Source: Planctomycetota bacterium
GTDB taxonomy: Bacteria > Planctomycetota > Planctomycetia > Pirellulales > Pirellulaceae
Direction of reading: 5' to 3'
DNA length: 64,000 nt
Assembly: GCA_026692865.1 (NCBI GenBank)
Contig: JAPLNI010000057.1
Location: 1-64,000, forward strand
A program made the position numbers and the translations under genes. Below, piece by piece: positions 54,644 to 63,643 of the stretch (position 1 is its first letter; every line of letters begins with the position of its first letter). The notes under the pieces are model-generated. The model made no database searches, was not told the DNA's origin, and was given only the letters and a program-made list of their open reading frames with translations.

Positions 54644-55507
54644 GTGTCATTCGTTATCAGTAATCAAGCGTACGGGAAATCAAGAGTTCGATTATCGCGA
54701 GTTCGCAGATTCGCAGACTTCCACGAGATCAGCGAGTTCACAGTCGAAATCCTTCTCGATGGCGATTTTGAAACTGCTTACACAGAAAACGACAATACAA
54801 AAATTGTTCCAACCGACACCGTCAAAAACACAGTCTTTGCGCTTGGTCGAAAATGGGAGGGAGACGTATGTGAGGAGTTTGGGCTCATGCTGTGCGAGCA
54901 CTTCTTAAACCGCTTCGCATACATTGATTCGGTGGAAGTGCATATCGTCGAGCATTTGTTGCATCGCTTGATCCAAGAAAACGGAAAGCCGCATCCACAC
55001 GCTTTTGTTGGCGGATCGAAAGAGACCAAGAACTGCTCGATCACCCAAAAACGCTCTTGCAAGCCAAGCTTGGTAATTGAAAGCGGTATTGATTCGCTTT
55101 TTGTACTGAAGACCACCGAGTCCGGTTTTTCAAACTTTCATCACGATGAGTTTACGACTCTCAAGGACACGGACGATCGGATCTTTGCAACTTCCATATC
55201 TGCATCGTGGATTTACGATTCGTCCGAGGTGGAGTTCCGCGATGCCTATGATTGCTGCCGGTCGATCCTGATTCGCGAGTCTGTCGCAAGATTTAGCCCG
55301 TCGGTTCAAGCAACGCTTTACGAGATGGGAACTTCCGTGCTGAAGGAGATTCCTGCAATCGAATCAATCTCAATTCGAATGCCAAATCAACATCGACTTT
55401 TGGTAGATCTGTCGCCCTTTCATCTGGACAATCCGAACTTGGTTTTTGTGGCTACCGATGAACCTCATGGGACAATTTCAGCCACAATTGTTCGTGAAGC
55501 GAAATAG
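54644..55507 (+). CDS. uox: Urate oxidase (uricase), cofactor-free
   Basis: 287 residues, the standard T-fold length. Oxidises urate to 5-hydroxyisourate with O2. Visible catalytic or binding residues: K12 in QAYGKSRVRL, Thr in VPTDTVKNTVFAL (catalytic Thr-Lys pair), Phe and Asp in SGFSNFHHDEFTTLKDT, Arg-Gln in FSPSVQATLYEMG, and Asn/His in MPNQHRLLVDL. Start GTG 54644 has AAAGG nine bases upstream and gives the normal N-terminus. It sits 33 bases after the ureidoglycolate gene. No fused or adjacent OHCU decarboxylase or HIU hydrolase. Confidence 0.94.
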   Translation: MSFVISNQAYGKSRVRLSRVRRFADFHEISEFTVEILLDGDFETAYTENDNTKIVPTDTVKNTVFALGRKWEGDVCEEFGLMLCEHFLNRFAYIDSVEVHIVEHLLHRLIQENGKPHPHAFVGGSKETKNCSITQKRSCKPSLVIESGIDSLFVLKTTESGFSNFHHDEFTTLKDTDDRIFATSISASWIYDSSEVEFRDAYDCCRSILIRESVARFSPSVQATLYEMGTSVLKEIPAIESISIRMPNQHRLLVDLSPFHLDNPNLVFVATDEPHGTISATIVREAK

Positions 55508-55596
55508 AAGAACTTAGTGAATTAATTCATTGAAAAAACGTTTTTTTGTATGCGAATTGCAAGTGCTTCCCTAGTCTCGTATCGAAAGAAAAGTTT

Positions 55597-57039
55597 ATGA
55601 ACAACGCAAATACAAAAGAAGCAGCATCGCACGGAGCGTTGATTCGCAAAGTCCTTCGATCGAGTCGCATTGTTACGCCTAATGGTATTGTCGATGGAGC
55701 AATCGAAGTCAAAGGTGAAATAATCACCGGTATCATTGATTCAACTGATGCTCAATTTGCTTCGCTCGATCGCGAATCGATGATCGACTATGGTGACTTC
55801 TGTTTACTTCCAGGAGTGATTGATGGGCATGTCCATGTCAATCAGCCCGGCAGGACGGAGTGGGAGGGAGGAAAGACTGCGACAGCAGCAGCAGCAGCTG
55901 GCGGAATCACCACACTTGTTGATATGCCTCTGAACAGCTCACCCGTGACAATCGACGTTGCGTCACTTCAGGAGAAGCAGTCGTCGTACGATCATGCACC
56001 ATACGTTGACATGGGTTTTCACGGTGGAGCGATCGGAACGCTTCTTGGAACAAACCCGTTGTCGCAATCCGAGATTGCCATACAAGTGGAAGCCTTAGTC
56101 GATGCTGGCGTGCTTGGCGTTAAAGTTTTTCTTTGTGACTCGGGATTAGATGAGTTCCCCGCGATCACCGAACGTGAACTTCGAGCGGTCATGCCTCCTT
56201 TGGCCGCGAGGGGCGTGCCGCTGTGGGTGCATGCCGAACTTGTTCCCTTGGACTGGGTCTCTCCGAAATCCATTCACCAGTATCGCCAGTGGTCTTCGAC
56301 TAGAAGCAAGATGATTGAGCTGGATGCGATCGAATGGATGATCAAGCTTTGCCGCGAGACAGGCTGTGCAGTTCACATCGTTCACCTAGCCAACGCTGAA
56401 GCCCTCAGCCGAATCCATCATGCCAAGATCGAAGGCTTACCGATCACTATCGAAACTTGTCCACATTATTTATATTTTTGCGACGAGCACATTCCCGATG
56501 ATGATCCACGCTACAAGTGCTGCCCGCCCATTCGCGAACTCAGCAATCGAGAGCTCTTGTGGCAAGGACTTGAGCTAGGGGAAATTGATACGCTTGGTTC
56601 CGATCATTCGCCTTGTCCTCCAGAGATGAAGTTCCTCGATACTAAGGACTTCGCAGCCGCTTGGGGAGGAATTTCTTCTTTGCAATTGATGCTGCCTGTG
56701 ATTTGGCATTCGGCGATGCTTCGTGACTTTGGCATTTCGCGACTTGCAGAGTGCATGGCGTCTGCACCCGCTAAAGTACTAGGGCTGTCTGGTTCCAAAG
56801 GTCGCATTGCTCCGGGCATGGACGCGGATATCGTGGCATTTGATCCAGATGCCACCTGGATCGTAAAGGGTGAGCAACTCTACCATCGCCACAAAGTGAC
56901 ACCTTATGAAGGCGTTGAGCTAAGGGGAAAAGTTTTTGAAACTTGGCTGCGCGGCAAATCCGTTTTTCGTGATGGTTCATTGACTGAGAAACCGTTTGGA
57001 AATTTCCTACGACGCTCCGGCAAGCTTGACGATGTGTGA
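55597..57039 (+). CDS. allB: Allantoinase (amidohydrolase superfamily)
   Basis: 480 residues. Opens allantoin to allantoate with a binuclear metal centre. Ligands: GHVHVNQPGRTEWEG (HxH), GVKVFLCDSG (carbamylated Lys), PLWVHAELVP (His), AVHIVHLANAEAL (His) and TLGSDHSPCPPE (Asp). PGRTEWEG and VDMPLNSSP are allantoinase-specific compared with dihydroorotase or dihydropyrimidinase. ATG 55597 (MNNANTKEAA) follows GAAAGAAAAG and is preferred over an upstream in-frame start at 55546. Overlaps recQ by eight bases. Confidence 0.95.
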   Translation: MNNANTKEAASHGALIRKVLRSSRIVTPNGIVDGAIEVKGEIITGIIDSTDAQFASLDRESMIDYGDFCLLPGVIDGHVHVNQPGRTEWEGGKTATAAAAAGGITTLVDMPLNSSPVTIDVASLQEKQSSYDHAPYVDMGFHGGAIGTLLGTNPLSQSEIAIQVEALVDAGVLGVKVFLCDSGLDEFPAITERELRAVMPPLAARGVPLWVHAELVPLDWVSPKSIHQYRQWSSTRSKMIELDAIEWMIKLCRETGCAVHIVHLANAEALSRIHHAKIEGLPITIETCPHYLYFCDEHIPDDDPRYKCCPPIRELSNRELLWQGLELGEIDTLGSDHSPCPPEMKFLDTKDFAAAWGGISSLQLMLPVIWHSAMLRDFGISRLAECMASAPAKVLGLSGSKGRIAPGMDADIVAFDPDATWIVKGEQLYHRHKVTPYEGVELRGKVFETWLRGKSVFRDGSLTEKPFGNFLRRSGKLDDV

Positions 57040-58945
57040 AGAACTAGAACCCATCCTTCGTGAACGCTTTTCTCTATCCGAATTTCGCCCTGGACAAAAG
57101 CAAGTAATTGAAGCCGTCATCAATGGACGAAACGCTATTGCGATTTTTCCTACTGGAGGCGGGAAATCACTCTGCTATCAGCTACCCGCTTTGTTGCTTC
57201 CAGGGCTGACGATCGTAGTAAGTCCTTTAATGGCTTTGATGAGAGACCAAGTTGATCAATTACTCAAACGAGGCATCTCCGCTGTTCGACTCGACTCAAG
57301 TCTCAATCACGTAGAGGTCAATGATTCGCTCCAGCAGATCGAAAGCGGTCAAGCTAAGATTTTATATGTCTCTCCTGAACGCTTCTTTAACGAAAGCTTT
57401 CGTAGAGATGTTTCGCGTTGGCAAATTTCTCTCTTCGCAATCGATGAAGCACATTGCATTAGTGAGTGGGGCCACGCCTTTCGTCCCGATTACTTGAAGC
57501 TCGCACAAATCATCGGCGACTTGAACGTAAGCTCAGTGTTGGCATTGACTGCAACGGCAACTCCGGAAGTCGAAGCTGACATCCGATTGCAATTCAAAGT
57601 TGATCCGAAAGACTCGGTACGAACCCCGTTTTACCGTCCCAACCTTGAGCTTCAATTTTTGCGATGCGACACACCAAAAGATCGTGATCGGGAGTTGTTG
57701 AAGTCCGTAAAAAGAGATCCCCATGGAGCGCGAATTGTCTACGTCACATTCCAAAAGACATCAGAGCATGTTGCCCAGTGGCTAATAAGCGAAGGCTTCT
57801 CAGCCGTTGCTTATCATGCTGGCTTGGAAAATGATGAACGGGCCGCAATTCAGCAAAAATTCATGGATGGAACGGTTGCGATTGTGGTTGCGACAATCGC
57901 TTTCGGAATGGGAGTTGATAAATCCGACATCCGACATGTATCCCACTACAACCCCTCCAAATCGCTTGAATCCTATGCACAAGAGATCGGTCGAGCAGGT
58001 CGCGACGGTTTGTCTGCAACATGCGAAACATTCCTGTATGAGCCGGATCGTATTACGCTCGAGAATTTTTCCTGCGGTGACACTCCGACGCTTGAAAACC
58101 TCCACGACCTTATTGATATTATCGCGCACCAACCGAAAATATTTTTCATCAGCTATTACAGTCTTGCGTATCAATTGGATGTTCGCGACATTGTGGTGCG
58201 TACAGTGCTAACATATTTGGAACTGGACGGTTACATCGAGTCGACAACGTCGCGATATGATTCCTACGAGTTCAAGGCCCTGGTGAGTTCCAGTACGATC
58301 CTCTCAGGCACACCTACTTCTGAGCGACGATTTGTTATAGAACTTATGTCGATGGCTGTGAAGAAAAAGATTTGGCATGACTTGAAGATAACGCCAGCCA
58401 TTATGCGATTACGCTGTGAGCGAGGAGCGATCATTGAAATGATTGATCGCTTTGCTAGGAATGGGTGGTGGGAGGTCCGAGCAAGTGGAGTGATGCATGG
58501 TTTTAATCTTCTCAAACCTATTGCCGAAGTTAAATCGATCGCACGAGATCTCTACAAGCGATTTCAAAAGCGTGAATCCCAGGAAGCATTGAGAGTCCAA
58601 CGAGTCTTCGATCTTGCGACATCGAAGACTTGCCAGAGTCGCGTCCTGTCAAAGTACTTTGGCGACGTGATCGATAAGCGTTGTGGAACTTGCTCTGTTT
58701 GCAAAAAGCAACCGTTAATCGCCATGAGTTCAACGCTCCCCAATCACCTTGGCGATTCAGCCATTCGATATCTTGATGAAGCCATCGCAAAGAAACCAGA
58801 CCGACTCCAAAGCGTTCGTCAAAAGGCACGCTTTCTTTGCGGACTTTCCTCGCCGGGATTTCTGGTTGGGCGAGTTACAAAGCTAGATGGATATGGTTGC
58901 TGCAGTGAATTACCTTTCACGTTTGTTTTCAATTCGCTGAAATGA
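57032..58945 (+). CDS. recQ: RecQ-type ATP-dependent DNA helicase
   Basis: 637 residues. 3'-5' DNA helicase in recombination and fork repair. Motif 0 is RFSLSEFRPGQKQVIEAVI, Walker A FPTGGGKSLCYQLPAL (~39-54), DEAH box IDEAHCISEWGHAFRPDY (D138), motif III LALTATATPEV, and motif VI QEIGRAGRDG. The RQC zinc region is present (CQSRVLSKYFGDVIDKRCGT, then CSVCKKQP). No HRDC domain is evident at the C-terminus. ATG 57032 is taken, overlapping the allantoinase stop; the frame is open back to a TTG at 56996. Its place at the end of a purine catabolic operon is unusual. Confidence 0.92.
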   Translation: MCEELEPILRERFSLSEFRPGQKQVIEAVINGRNAIAIFPTGGGKSLCYQLPALLLPGLTIVVSPLMALMRDQVDQLLKRGISAVRLDSSLNHVEVNDSLQQIESGQAKILYVSPERFFNESFRRDVSRWQISLFAIDEAHCISEWGHAFRPDYLKLAQIIGDLNVSSVLALTATATPEVEADIRLQFKVDPKDSVRTPFYRPNLELQFLRCDTPKDRDRELLKSVKRDPHGARIVYVTFQKTSEHVAQWLISEGFSAVAYHAGLENDERAAIQQKFMDGTVAIVVATIAFGMGVDKSDIRHVSHYNPSKSLESYAQEIGRAGRDGLSATCETFLYEPDRITLENFSCGDTPTLENLHDLIDIIAHQPKIFFISYYSLAYQLDVRDIVVRTVLTYLELDGYIESTTSRYDSYEFKALVSSSTILSGTPTSERRFVIELMSMAVKKKIWHDLKITPAIMRLRCERGAIIEMIDRFARNGWWEVRASGVMHGFNLLKPIAEVKSIARDLYKRFQKRESQEALRVQRVFDLATSKTCQSRVLSKYFGDVIDKRCGTCSVCKKQPLIAMSSTLPNHLGDSAIRYLDEAIAKKPDRLQSVRQKARFLCGLSSPGFLVGRVTKLDGYGCCSELPFTFVFNSLK

Positions 58946-58955
58946 ATTCATTTCA
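58938..58955. other. Perfect 18-base palindrome at the recQ stop
   Basis: TGAAATGAATTCATTTCA spans the recQ stop codon in the short convergent gap to the coiled-coil gene. AT-rich and without a T tract; it may be a weak bidirectional terminator or a protein site. Confidence 0.5.
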
Positions 58956-58975
58956 AACAACGGTATGCTATCGTA

Positions 58976-60220
58976 TCATTCGTCATCTCGAAGGCCGAGT
59001 CTTTGAAGCCATCGTCTGGTTCGCGGTATACTTCCCGGTACCAGTTTCCTTTCTATCGAAGGATTAGATTTGGATATTTGAGCTTCGAGCGTGGCTGAAG
59101 CGGCTAAGCTTTCCTCAGCAAATGTTTGAGAGGCATTCTGGAGTGAAAGTCGATCGCGAGCAATACGGGCTCGTTCTACCGAGATCTCAATTTCAGCATC
59201 CCGGAGCTTTTGCTGGAGCTCGTCTTGCAATTGCTTTAGTCGTGCGCGTTCCTCTTGGATGAATGGCTCTGTATCCAAAATTTGGCTAACAGCGCTTGCT
59301 CCCATCGCAAAGCCATCCGCAGTGACACGACTTTGCATGTCAAGCATCTCCTTGAGCTCTTGAATTTGCAGATCACGATCCGCAATTTCCTGCTTAGTCG
59401 TAGCAAAAAGGGATTCGAGCTCCGATGCAGACATCGTGCTCAGACCGATTGCCTCACTTTCCATCTCAAAGGCTCGGAGCAGCGCGAGCTTTTGCTCTTC
59501 CCATGTGGAGCCTTGGGGAATTTCAAAATTTGAAGTCGCACGGGATTGCCGATGGTCGCTCCCGGTCCCTGCTCGGCCAGATTCAGCGGCCGGAATTCGA
59601 AGCTTGACGGTATCGTGGCGTGCCTCTAAAAGCTGAGCTCGCAGTACTTCTAATTGTGCCTTTGTGTCACTCTCGTTATGCCGTGTTTTCTCGAGAAGCA
59701 ACATCGCGGTTTCAATTTCTTGATTCAAGAAATCTAGCTGAGAGTGGAGCACGTGCACGTCGACCGAATAGGGTTTTTTTACTATCGACGTTAATTGCAA
59801 ACGATCAAACTCTACATTTGATAAGCACTCCTTCTCGTCATGGTTGGCCCCATATCCGTGTTCATGCTTGACCTTCGGTAAGTCGGCGAATAACGACGAA
59901 GAGTTGAAAAGAGCACCAGAAACACTTGAGCCCAAATCAGCTTCTGTCGATTTCGGGAATAAATCAATAATTGATAATGAGTTGCTCACTTCTGTTACGA
60001 GCTCGCTCAACATTCGTTCCACTTGTTCAGAACGCTTGACGAGTGTCTCACGTCGAGATCGTGATATTGAACGCAGACGTTTCTGCAGTGCGGATATCTT
60101 CGCACCAGTAACATTGAACGCTTTTGGCTCTCGCCCATTCAACATTATTATCGGATCGATGTTCATTGATTCAACCAACCTATGTATCTCATCCGTAGGA
60201 TCTCGCGAAAATTGCCGCAT
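58976..60220 (-). CDS. Coiled-coil protein of unknown function
   Basis: 414 residues; not recognised. No signal or membrane segment. Predicted coiled coils lie around ~42-80 (LQKRLRSISRSRRETLVKRS), ~155-205 (HSQLDFLNQEIETAMLLLEK), ~255-300, and ~325-365 (EERARLKQLQDELQQKLRDA), separated by polar low-complexity linkers. A basic aromatic tail, RRWLQRLGLRDDE, ends the protein. Such long cytosolic coiled-coil proteins are common in planctomycetes, where a structural or chromosome-related role can only be guessed. It converges on recQ across 30 bases. Confidence 0.75.
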   Translation of the reverse strand: MRQFSRDPTDEIHRLVESMNIDPIIMLNGREPKAFNVTGAKISALQKRLRSISRSRRETLVKRSEQVERMLSELVTEVSNSLSIIDLFPKSTEADLGSSVSGALFNSSSLFADLPKVKHEHGYGANHDEKECLSNVEFDRLQLTSIVKKPYSVDVHVLHSQLDFLNQEIETAMLLLEKTRHNESDTKAQLEVLRAQLLEARHDTVKLRIPAAESGRAGTGSDHRQSRATSNFEIPQGSTWEEQKLALLRAFEMESEAIGLSTMSASELESLFATTKQEIADRDLQIQELKEMLDMQSRVTADGFAMGASAVSQILDTEPFIQEERARLKQLQDELQQKLRDAEIEISVERARIARDRLSLQNASQTFAEESLAASATLEAQISKSNPSIERKLVPGSIPRTRRWLQRLGLRDDE

Positions 60221-60435
60221 CTGTTATCTAGTTCATGAAGTTCGTTTTAAGGGCTATTTGGTAAGCCGAAAGTAGACGTTACGTCTTCCCCCGTGCGAAC
60301 ACGATATAATTGTACGAGTTATGACGGTTGTAATCCCTGAATCTGCCTTGGCGTCCTGCTTGTTGTGGTTAGACTGTGAGGACGAGGCTTATTTAAATTC
60401 AGACAAATGGCTCAATCGAGAATTCGGTGATATTC

Positions 60436-60747
60436 ATGAAGAAGAGTTCGGAAAATCTGAAGGCATCAGCTTCACAGAATGACAATGGATCGCCTACAAG
60501 TTTCGAGCAGTCGCTCGAGTCGCTTGAAGGGATCGTCCGCGAGCTTGAACGCGGGCAGTTGTCGCTGGAGGATAGCTTAAAGCAGTTTTCACAAGCGACA
60601 AACCATCTTCGGTTTTGCTACTCGGCGCTAGAGAATGCCCAACGACGCGTGGCATTACTAAAAGACGTCAAGTCCGATGGTGAACCCGTACTACAAGATG
60701 TCGAGGACCTTCGTTTCGTTAAAACTTACCCAAACGGGACGTCGTAG
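60436..60747 (+). CDS. xseB: Exodeoxyribonuclease VII small subunit
   Basis: 103 residues. Accessory subunit of exonuclease VII, a single-strand DNA nuclease. The helical hairpin SFEQSLESLEGIVRELERGQ, then LSLEDSLKQFSQA, is the family signature. ATG 60436 has GGTGA five bases upstream; the frame opens nine bases earlier at a GTG. xseA, the catalytic subunit, is not in the window. Confidence 0.92.
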   Translation: MKKSSENLKASASQNDNGSPTSFEQSLESLEGIVRELERGQLSLEDSLKQFSQATNHLRFCYSALENAQRRVALLKDVKSDGEPVLQDVEDLRFVKTYPNGTS

Positions 60748-60978
60748 CTTCAAAGTCGGGATATCTGATTGCTGGCCAAGGTTCTTGTTCTTATTCCTAG
60801 TTTTGCTTCCGATACAACCCACGTCGAGTGCGAGCAATCTTTTTGCGAGGATGCAGCGGCGGCAGTTTGAAATCGTCGGGAAATGGCGTTCCCGGGAGTA
60901 AACTTTTTTCGCACATGTGCGTGATGGCATTGGATTTTGCCGATCACTGCTCGCGAATTTGATACAAGGACGTTTAAA

Positions 60979-62928
60979 GTGAAGAGATTCTTTTCGACTG
61001 GCGTAGCATTGGGCGTTGGGCTCTCCACATTGGCTGGTATCAGCGAGGCCCAATACTTTGGAAGTCCAACTGGCAATGGGTTGTATTCAAAACCACAACT
61101 CGCGACACACTCCGGAGTTCCCATAAGACAGGTAGCCGCGCCACTTCGAATCGGTGGTAACTACCCTCATGTCGCTCAACAGGGAATGGGCTTGCCTAAC
61201 GGCGTTGGGGCCGCCGCGGGACATCAACACATTCCAATGCCGGGAGTTGGACTATCCAATCCGATGTCCGTGATGGGACAGCCGCAAGCGATTGGCAATC
61301 CGACTTTGGCCCCAACGCAATCGATGCAACCAGAAATGATGCAAGCTGGCCCGATGACGACTACGCCGTCGTACACTTCACCACTTCCGCCTGTAAACAA
61401 CTGTGCCACACAATATGCTGGAGCGGAGCGAATACAGTCAATCCCGATGAACTCAAGCCAGTTCAATGAATCAACTTACAGCAACCAACAAATACAACCA
61501 GTTCCACAAGCCCAGCAGAGTATAGACCAATACCCTTCGACGCATGCTTCTGCTTATGGAAACTATGGAACGGCTCCATCGGCGGGACACCAAGGTCAAG
61601 ATGGATCCTCCTTTAGCACATGCTCAGCTGATGGTTCTTGTGGCGAAAGCTTTGGAGTAAATCCATATTTGGCAGGACCGGTCGCTGTTAGCCCATGGAT
61701 CTTTGGCGCCAATGCCTTGATTTTCCAGCGGATTGATAATGACAGCGTGAGATTATCCACCGACGCCAATAACTCTCGGCCTCCCTACCTCACGACGCAC
61801 GACGCGAGGATGGAGACCGCCGGCGGATACGAGCTGATGGGCGGTCGATATTTCGGATGTGGTCAATATGCGATCCTTGGTAGCTACTGGAGCATTCTTC
61901 CATCGGATGAAACGAGAACGGTTTATGGAGGCGGTACCACAGGCGTCTCGCTGTATACGAATCTTCCTTTCAACTTCACTCCTGGTGCTGGTACGGCTCC
62001 ATACGGCATCACCATGCCATGGAACGACGCTTACTTTTGGTATAACGACGCGCAAGCCCATCAAATCACCAGAGGTTCTGAGTTCCAAAATGTGGAAGTA
62101 AACTTCTTCTCGTTTGCATTAGGCGGAGCAGCTCGTCAGGGGTATGCAGGTGTGGGTGGGTGCGGGCTGGGCGGTGTTGCAGGCGGATGGACCAACGGGC
62201 GATTCGGTCGAAGCGGGTTCTCGGGAATTGGTCGACATGGTGGTCACGGCCATGGGTTCGGCGGCTGCCAGTCCTGTGGAAATGGTGGCTGCAACGAGTG
62301 TGCACAACCGTCTTGTGCAATGCCGTGCACCGGTCCAACCAACGCTTGCGGACCCATCGTAGGGGCGATGTGCAGCCCACTCCGATTTGCATGGTTCGGA
62401 GGAGTTCGATGGTTCCAGTTTAGCGACGACCTTCAATATGCAACAAGCCAAGACGACGCAATCATTGGTAATGGAACAGACTTCTTCTATCGAAACAACG
62501 TAGTGAATGATTTGGTAGGCTTCCAGCTAGGTGGACTTGCCAACTACTGTTGCGGAAGTCGACTCAGCCTCTACGCAGGTACGAAGTTCGGTGTCTTTAA
62601 CAACCGCACCCAATTCGATACCTTCGCAGGAAACAGCACCGCAGCAGCAACTGTGCAAAACGGTTCTTACGCTGGCCAAGCCTATAATCTCATGACAACA
62701 GAAAATAATGTTGCATTCTTAGGCGAAGGAGAAGTTGGCGGTCGAGTTCGAGTCACTAACGGATGGTCTGCGACTTGCGCATATCGGCTGCTTGGTGTGG
62801 CAGGAGTAGCAACCGCTCCAGGCCAAATCCCTTACGACTTCTCAAGAATCGATGATGCAAGCGACATCAAAACGAACGATTCGCTCTTGCTACACGGGAT
62901 CACCATCGGAGCACTGTACAACTGGTAG
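60979..62928 (+). CDS. BBP7-type outer membrane beta-barrel protein with Cys/Gly-rich insertion
   Basis: 649 residues. Signal peptide (KRFFSTGVALGVGLSTLAGI, cleavage near SEAQ). Residues ~25-225 are low-complexity, rich in Pro, Gln, Met, Asn and Gly. A barrel-like part then begins VAVSPWIFGANALIFQR, with alternating strands (GGYELMGGRYFGCGQYAILG). An insertion at ~395-470 is rich in Gly and Cys (CGLGG, CQSCGNGGCNECAQPSCAMP). The barrel resumes with FAWFGGVRWFQFSDDLQY and ends at IGALYNW, a terminal aromatic typical of BAM substrates. GTG 60979 is preceded by AAGGA; the frame is open from 60937. The family is planctomycete-specific and its function is undefined. Confidence 0.85.
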   Translation: MKRFFSTGVALGVGLSTLAGISEAQYFGSPTGNGLYSKPQLATHSGVPIRQVAAPLRIGGNYPHVAQQGMGLPNGVGAAAGHQHIPMPGVGLSNPMSVMGQPQAIGNPTLAPTQSMQPEMMQAGPMTTTPSYTSPLPPVNNCATQYAGAERIQSIPMNSSQFNESTYSNQQIQPVPQAQQSIDQYPSTHASAYGNYGTAPSAGHQGQDGSSFSTCSADGSCGESFGVNPYLAGPVAVSPWIFGANALIFQRIDNDSVRLSTDANNSRPPYLTTHDARMETAGGYELMGGRYFGCGQYAILGSYWSILPSDETRTVYGGGTTGVSLYTNLPFNFTPGAGTAPYGITMPWNDAYFWYNDAQAHQITRGSEFQNVEVNFFSFALGGAARQGYAGVGGCGLGGVAGGWTNGRFGRSGFSGIGRHGGHGHGFGGCQSCGNGGCNECAQPSCAMPCTGPTNACGPIVGAMCSPLRFAWFGGVRWFQFSDDLQYATSQDDAIIGNGTDFFYRNNVVNDLVGFQLGGLANYCCGSRLSLYAGTKFGVFNNRTQFDTFAGNSTAAATVQNGSYAGQAYNLMTTENNVAFLGEGEVGGRVRVTNGWSATCAYRLLGVAGVATAPGQIPYDFSRIDDASDIKTNDSLLLHGITIGALYNW

Positions 62929-62956
62929 TGAAGTTGTTCCTCAAGCTAAAAAGCGG

Positions 62957-62989
62957 TAACGCCGGATTAGAACCCGGCGTTATCTTTTT
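62957..62989 (+). terminator. Intrinsic terminator of the BBP7-type gene
   Basis: TAACGCCGG, loop ATTAGAAC, CCGGCGTTA, then TCTTTTT: a perfect nine-pair stem 28 bases after the stop. Confidence 0.93.
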
Positions 62990-63042
62990 GTATACATGAA
63001 GAATTTCAAGTGTCAGACGTAGCCTGTCACTTCGACATGAGA

Positions 63043-63498
63043 TTACTCTGCAGGTGCCGCTTCAACCCAAAGCTGAAAATCATCTGGATGATAGCGATAA
63101 ACTTGTCCCGTCGGCAGCTTGGGAAGCTCAATCCGTTGTTCCTTAATGATCTTTTCCATGAACTCTTCATGCGTTTCGGGTTTACGCCCATTGAAGCCTT
63201 CGAAAAGCCCCATCGCCTGCGGAATCAATATCTCAAAAGCGACCTTTTCTTTCGTAGTGAATAAAGTCATCGCCGGCTGTGAAATGATTTTCCCAACACC
63301 GGTTTCGTCGCGAAGGCTTTGACCTTTAATGCCGACGCCGACTTCTGCCACTCGAGACTCGAAAGGCTTTAATGGCGGTCCCGCATCAGCAACTCTTTCG
63401 CTTGCTTCTGGCTCCTCCACGTAACTCGCGTCGCCGCAACCAACACACAGAGGCAGAGCCGCAAACATCAATAAAGCTGACCCTAGAAAAATTCGCAT
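63043..63498 (-). CDS. Small lipoprotein of unknown function
   Basis: 151 residues. N-terminal signal with lipobox (MRIFLGSALLMFAALPLCVG, then C). The mature part has a polar linker and a folded C-terminal region (AMGLFEGFNGRKPETHEEFM, ending YRYHPDDFQLWVEAAP). ATG 63498 is supported by GAGG five bases upstream and by the signal peptide; the frame is open to 63573. It recalls small exported planctomycete proteins, but I do not recognise a named family. Confidence 0.78.
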   Translation of the reverse strand: MRIFLGSALLMFAALPLCVGCGDASYVEEPEASERVADAGPPLKPFESRVAEVGVGIKGQSLRDETGVGKIISQPAMTLFTTKEKVAFEILIPQAMGLFEGFNGRKPETHEEFMEKIIKEQRIELPKLPTGQVYRYHPDDFQLWVEAAPAE

Positions 63499-63643
63499 CG
63501 CAACCTCATAAAGAGCAAGTTCGGGAGAATAGGCATCCGTAAACAAATCGGCGTGGTACGACGCAATCGCCATTCAGCTGATTAAATCTGATTAGAACCG
63601 AACAATTGTCGGCATGCACTTAGGTCAAAAGCAATCAACCTTG

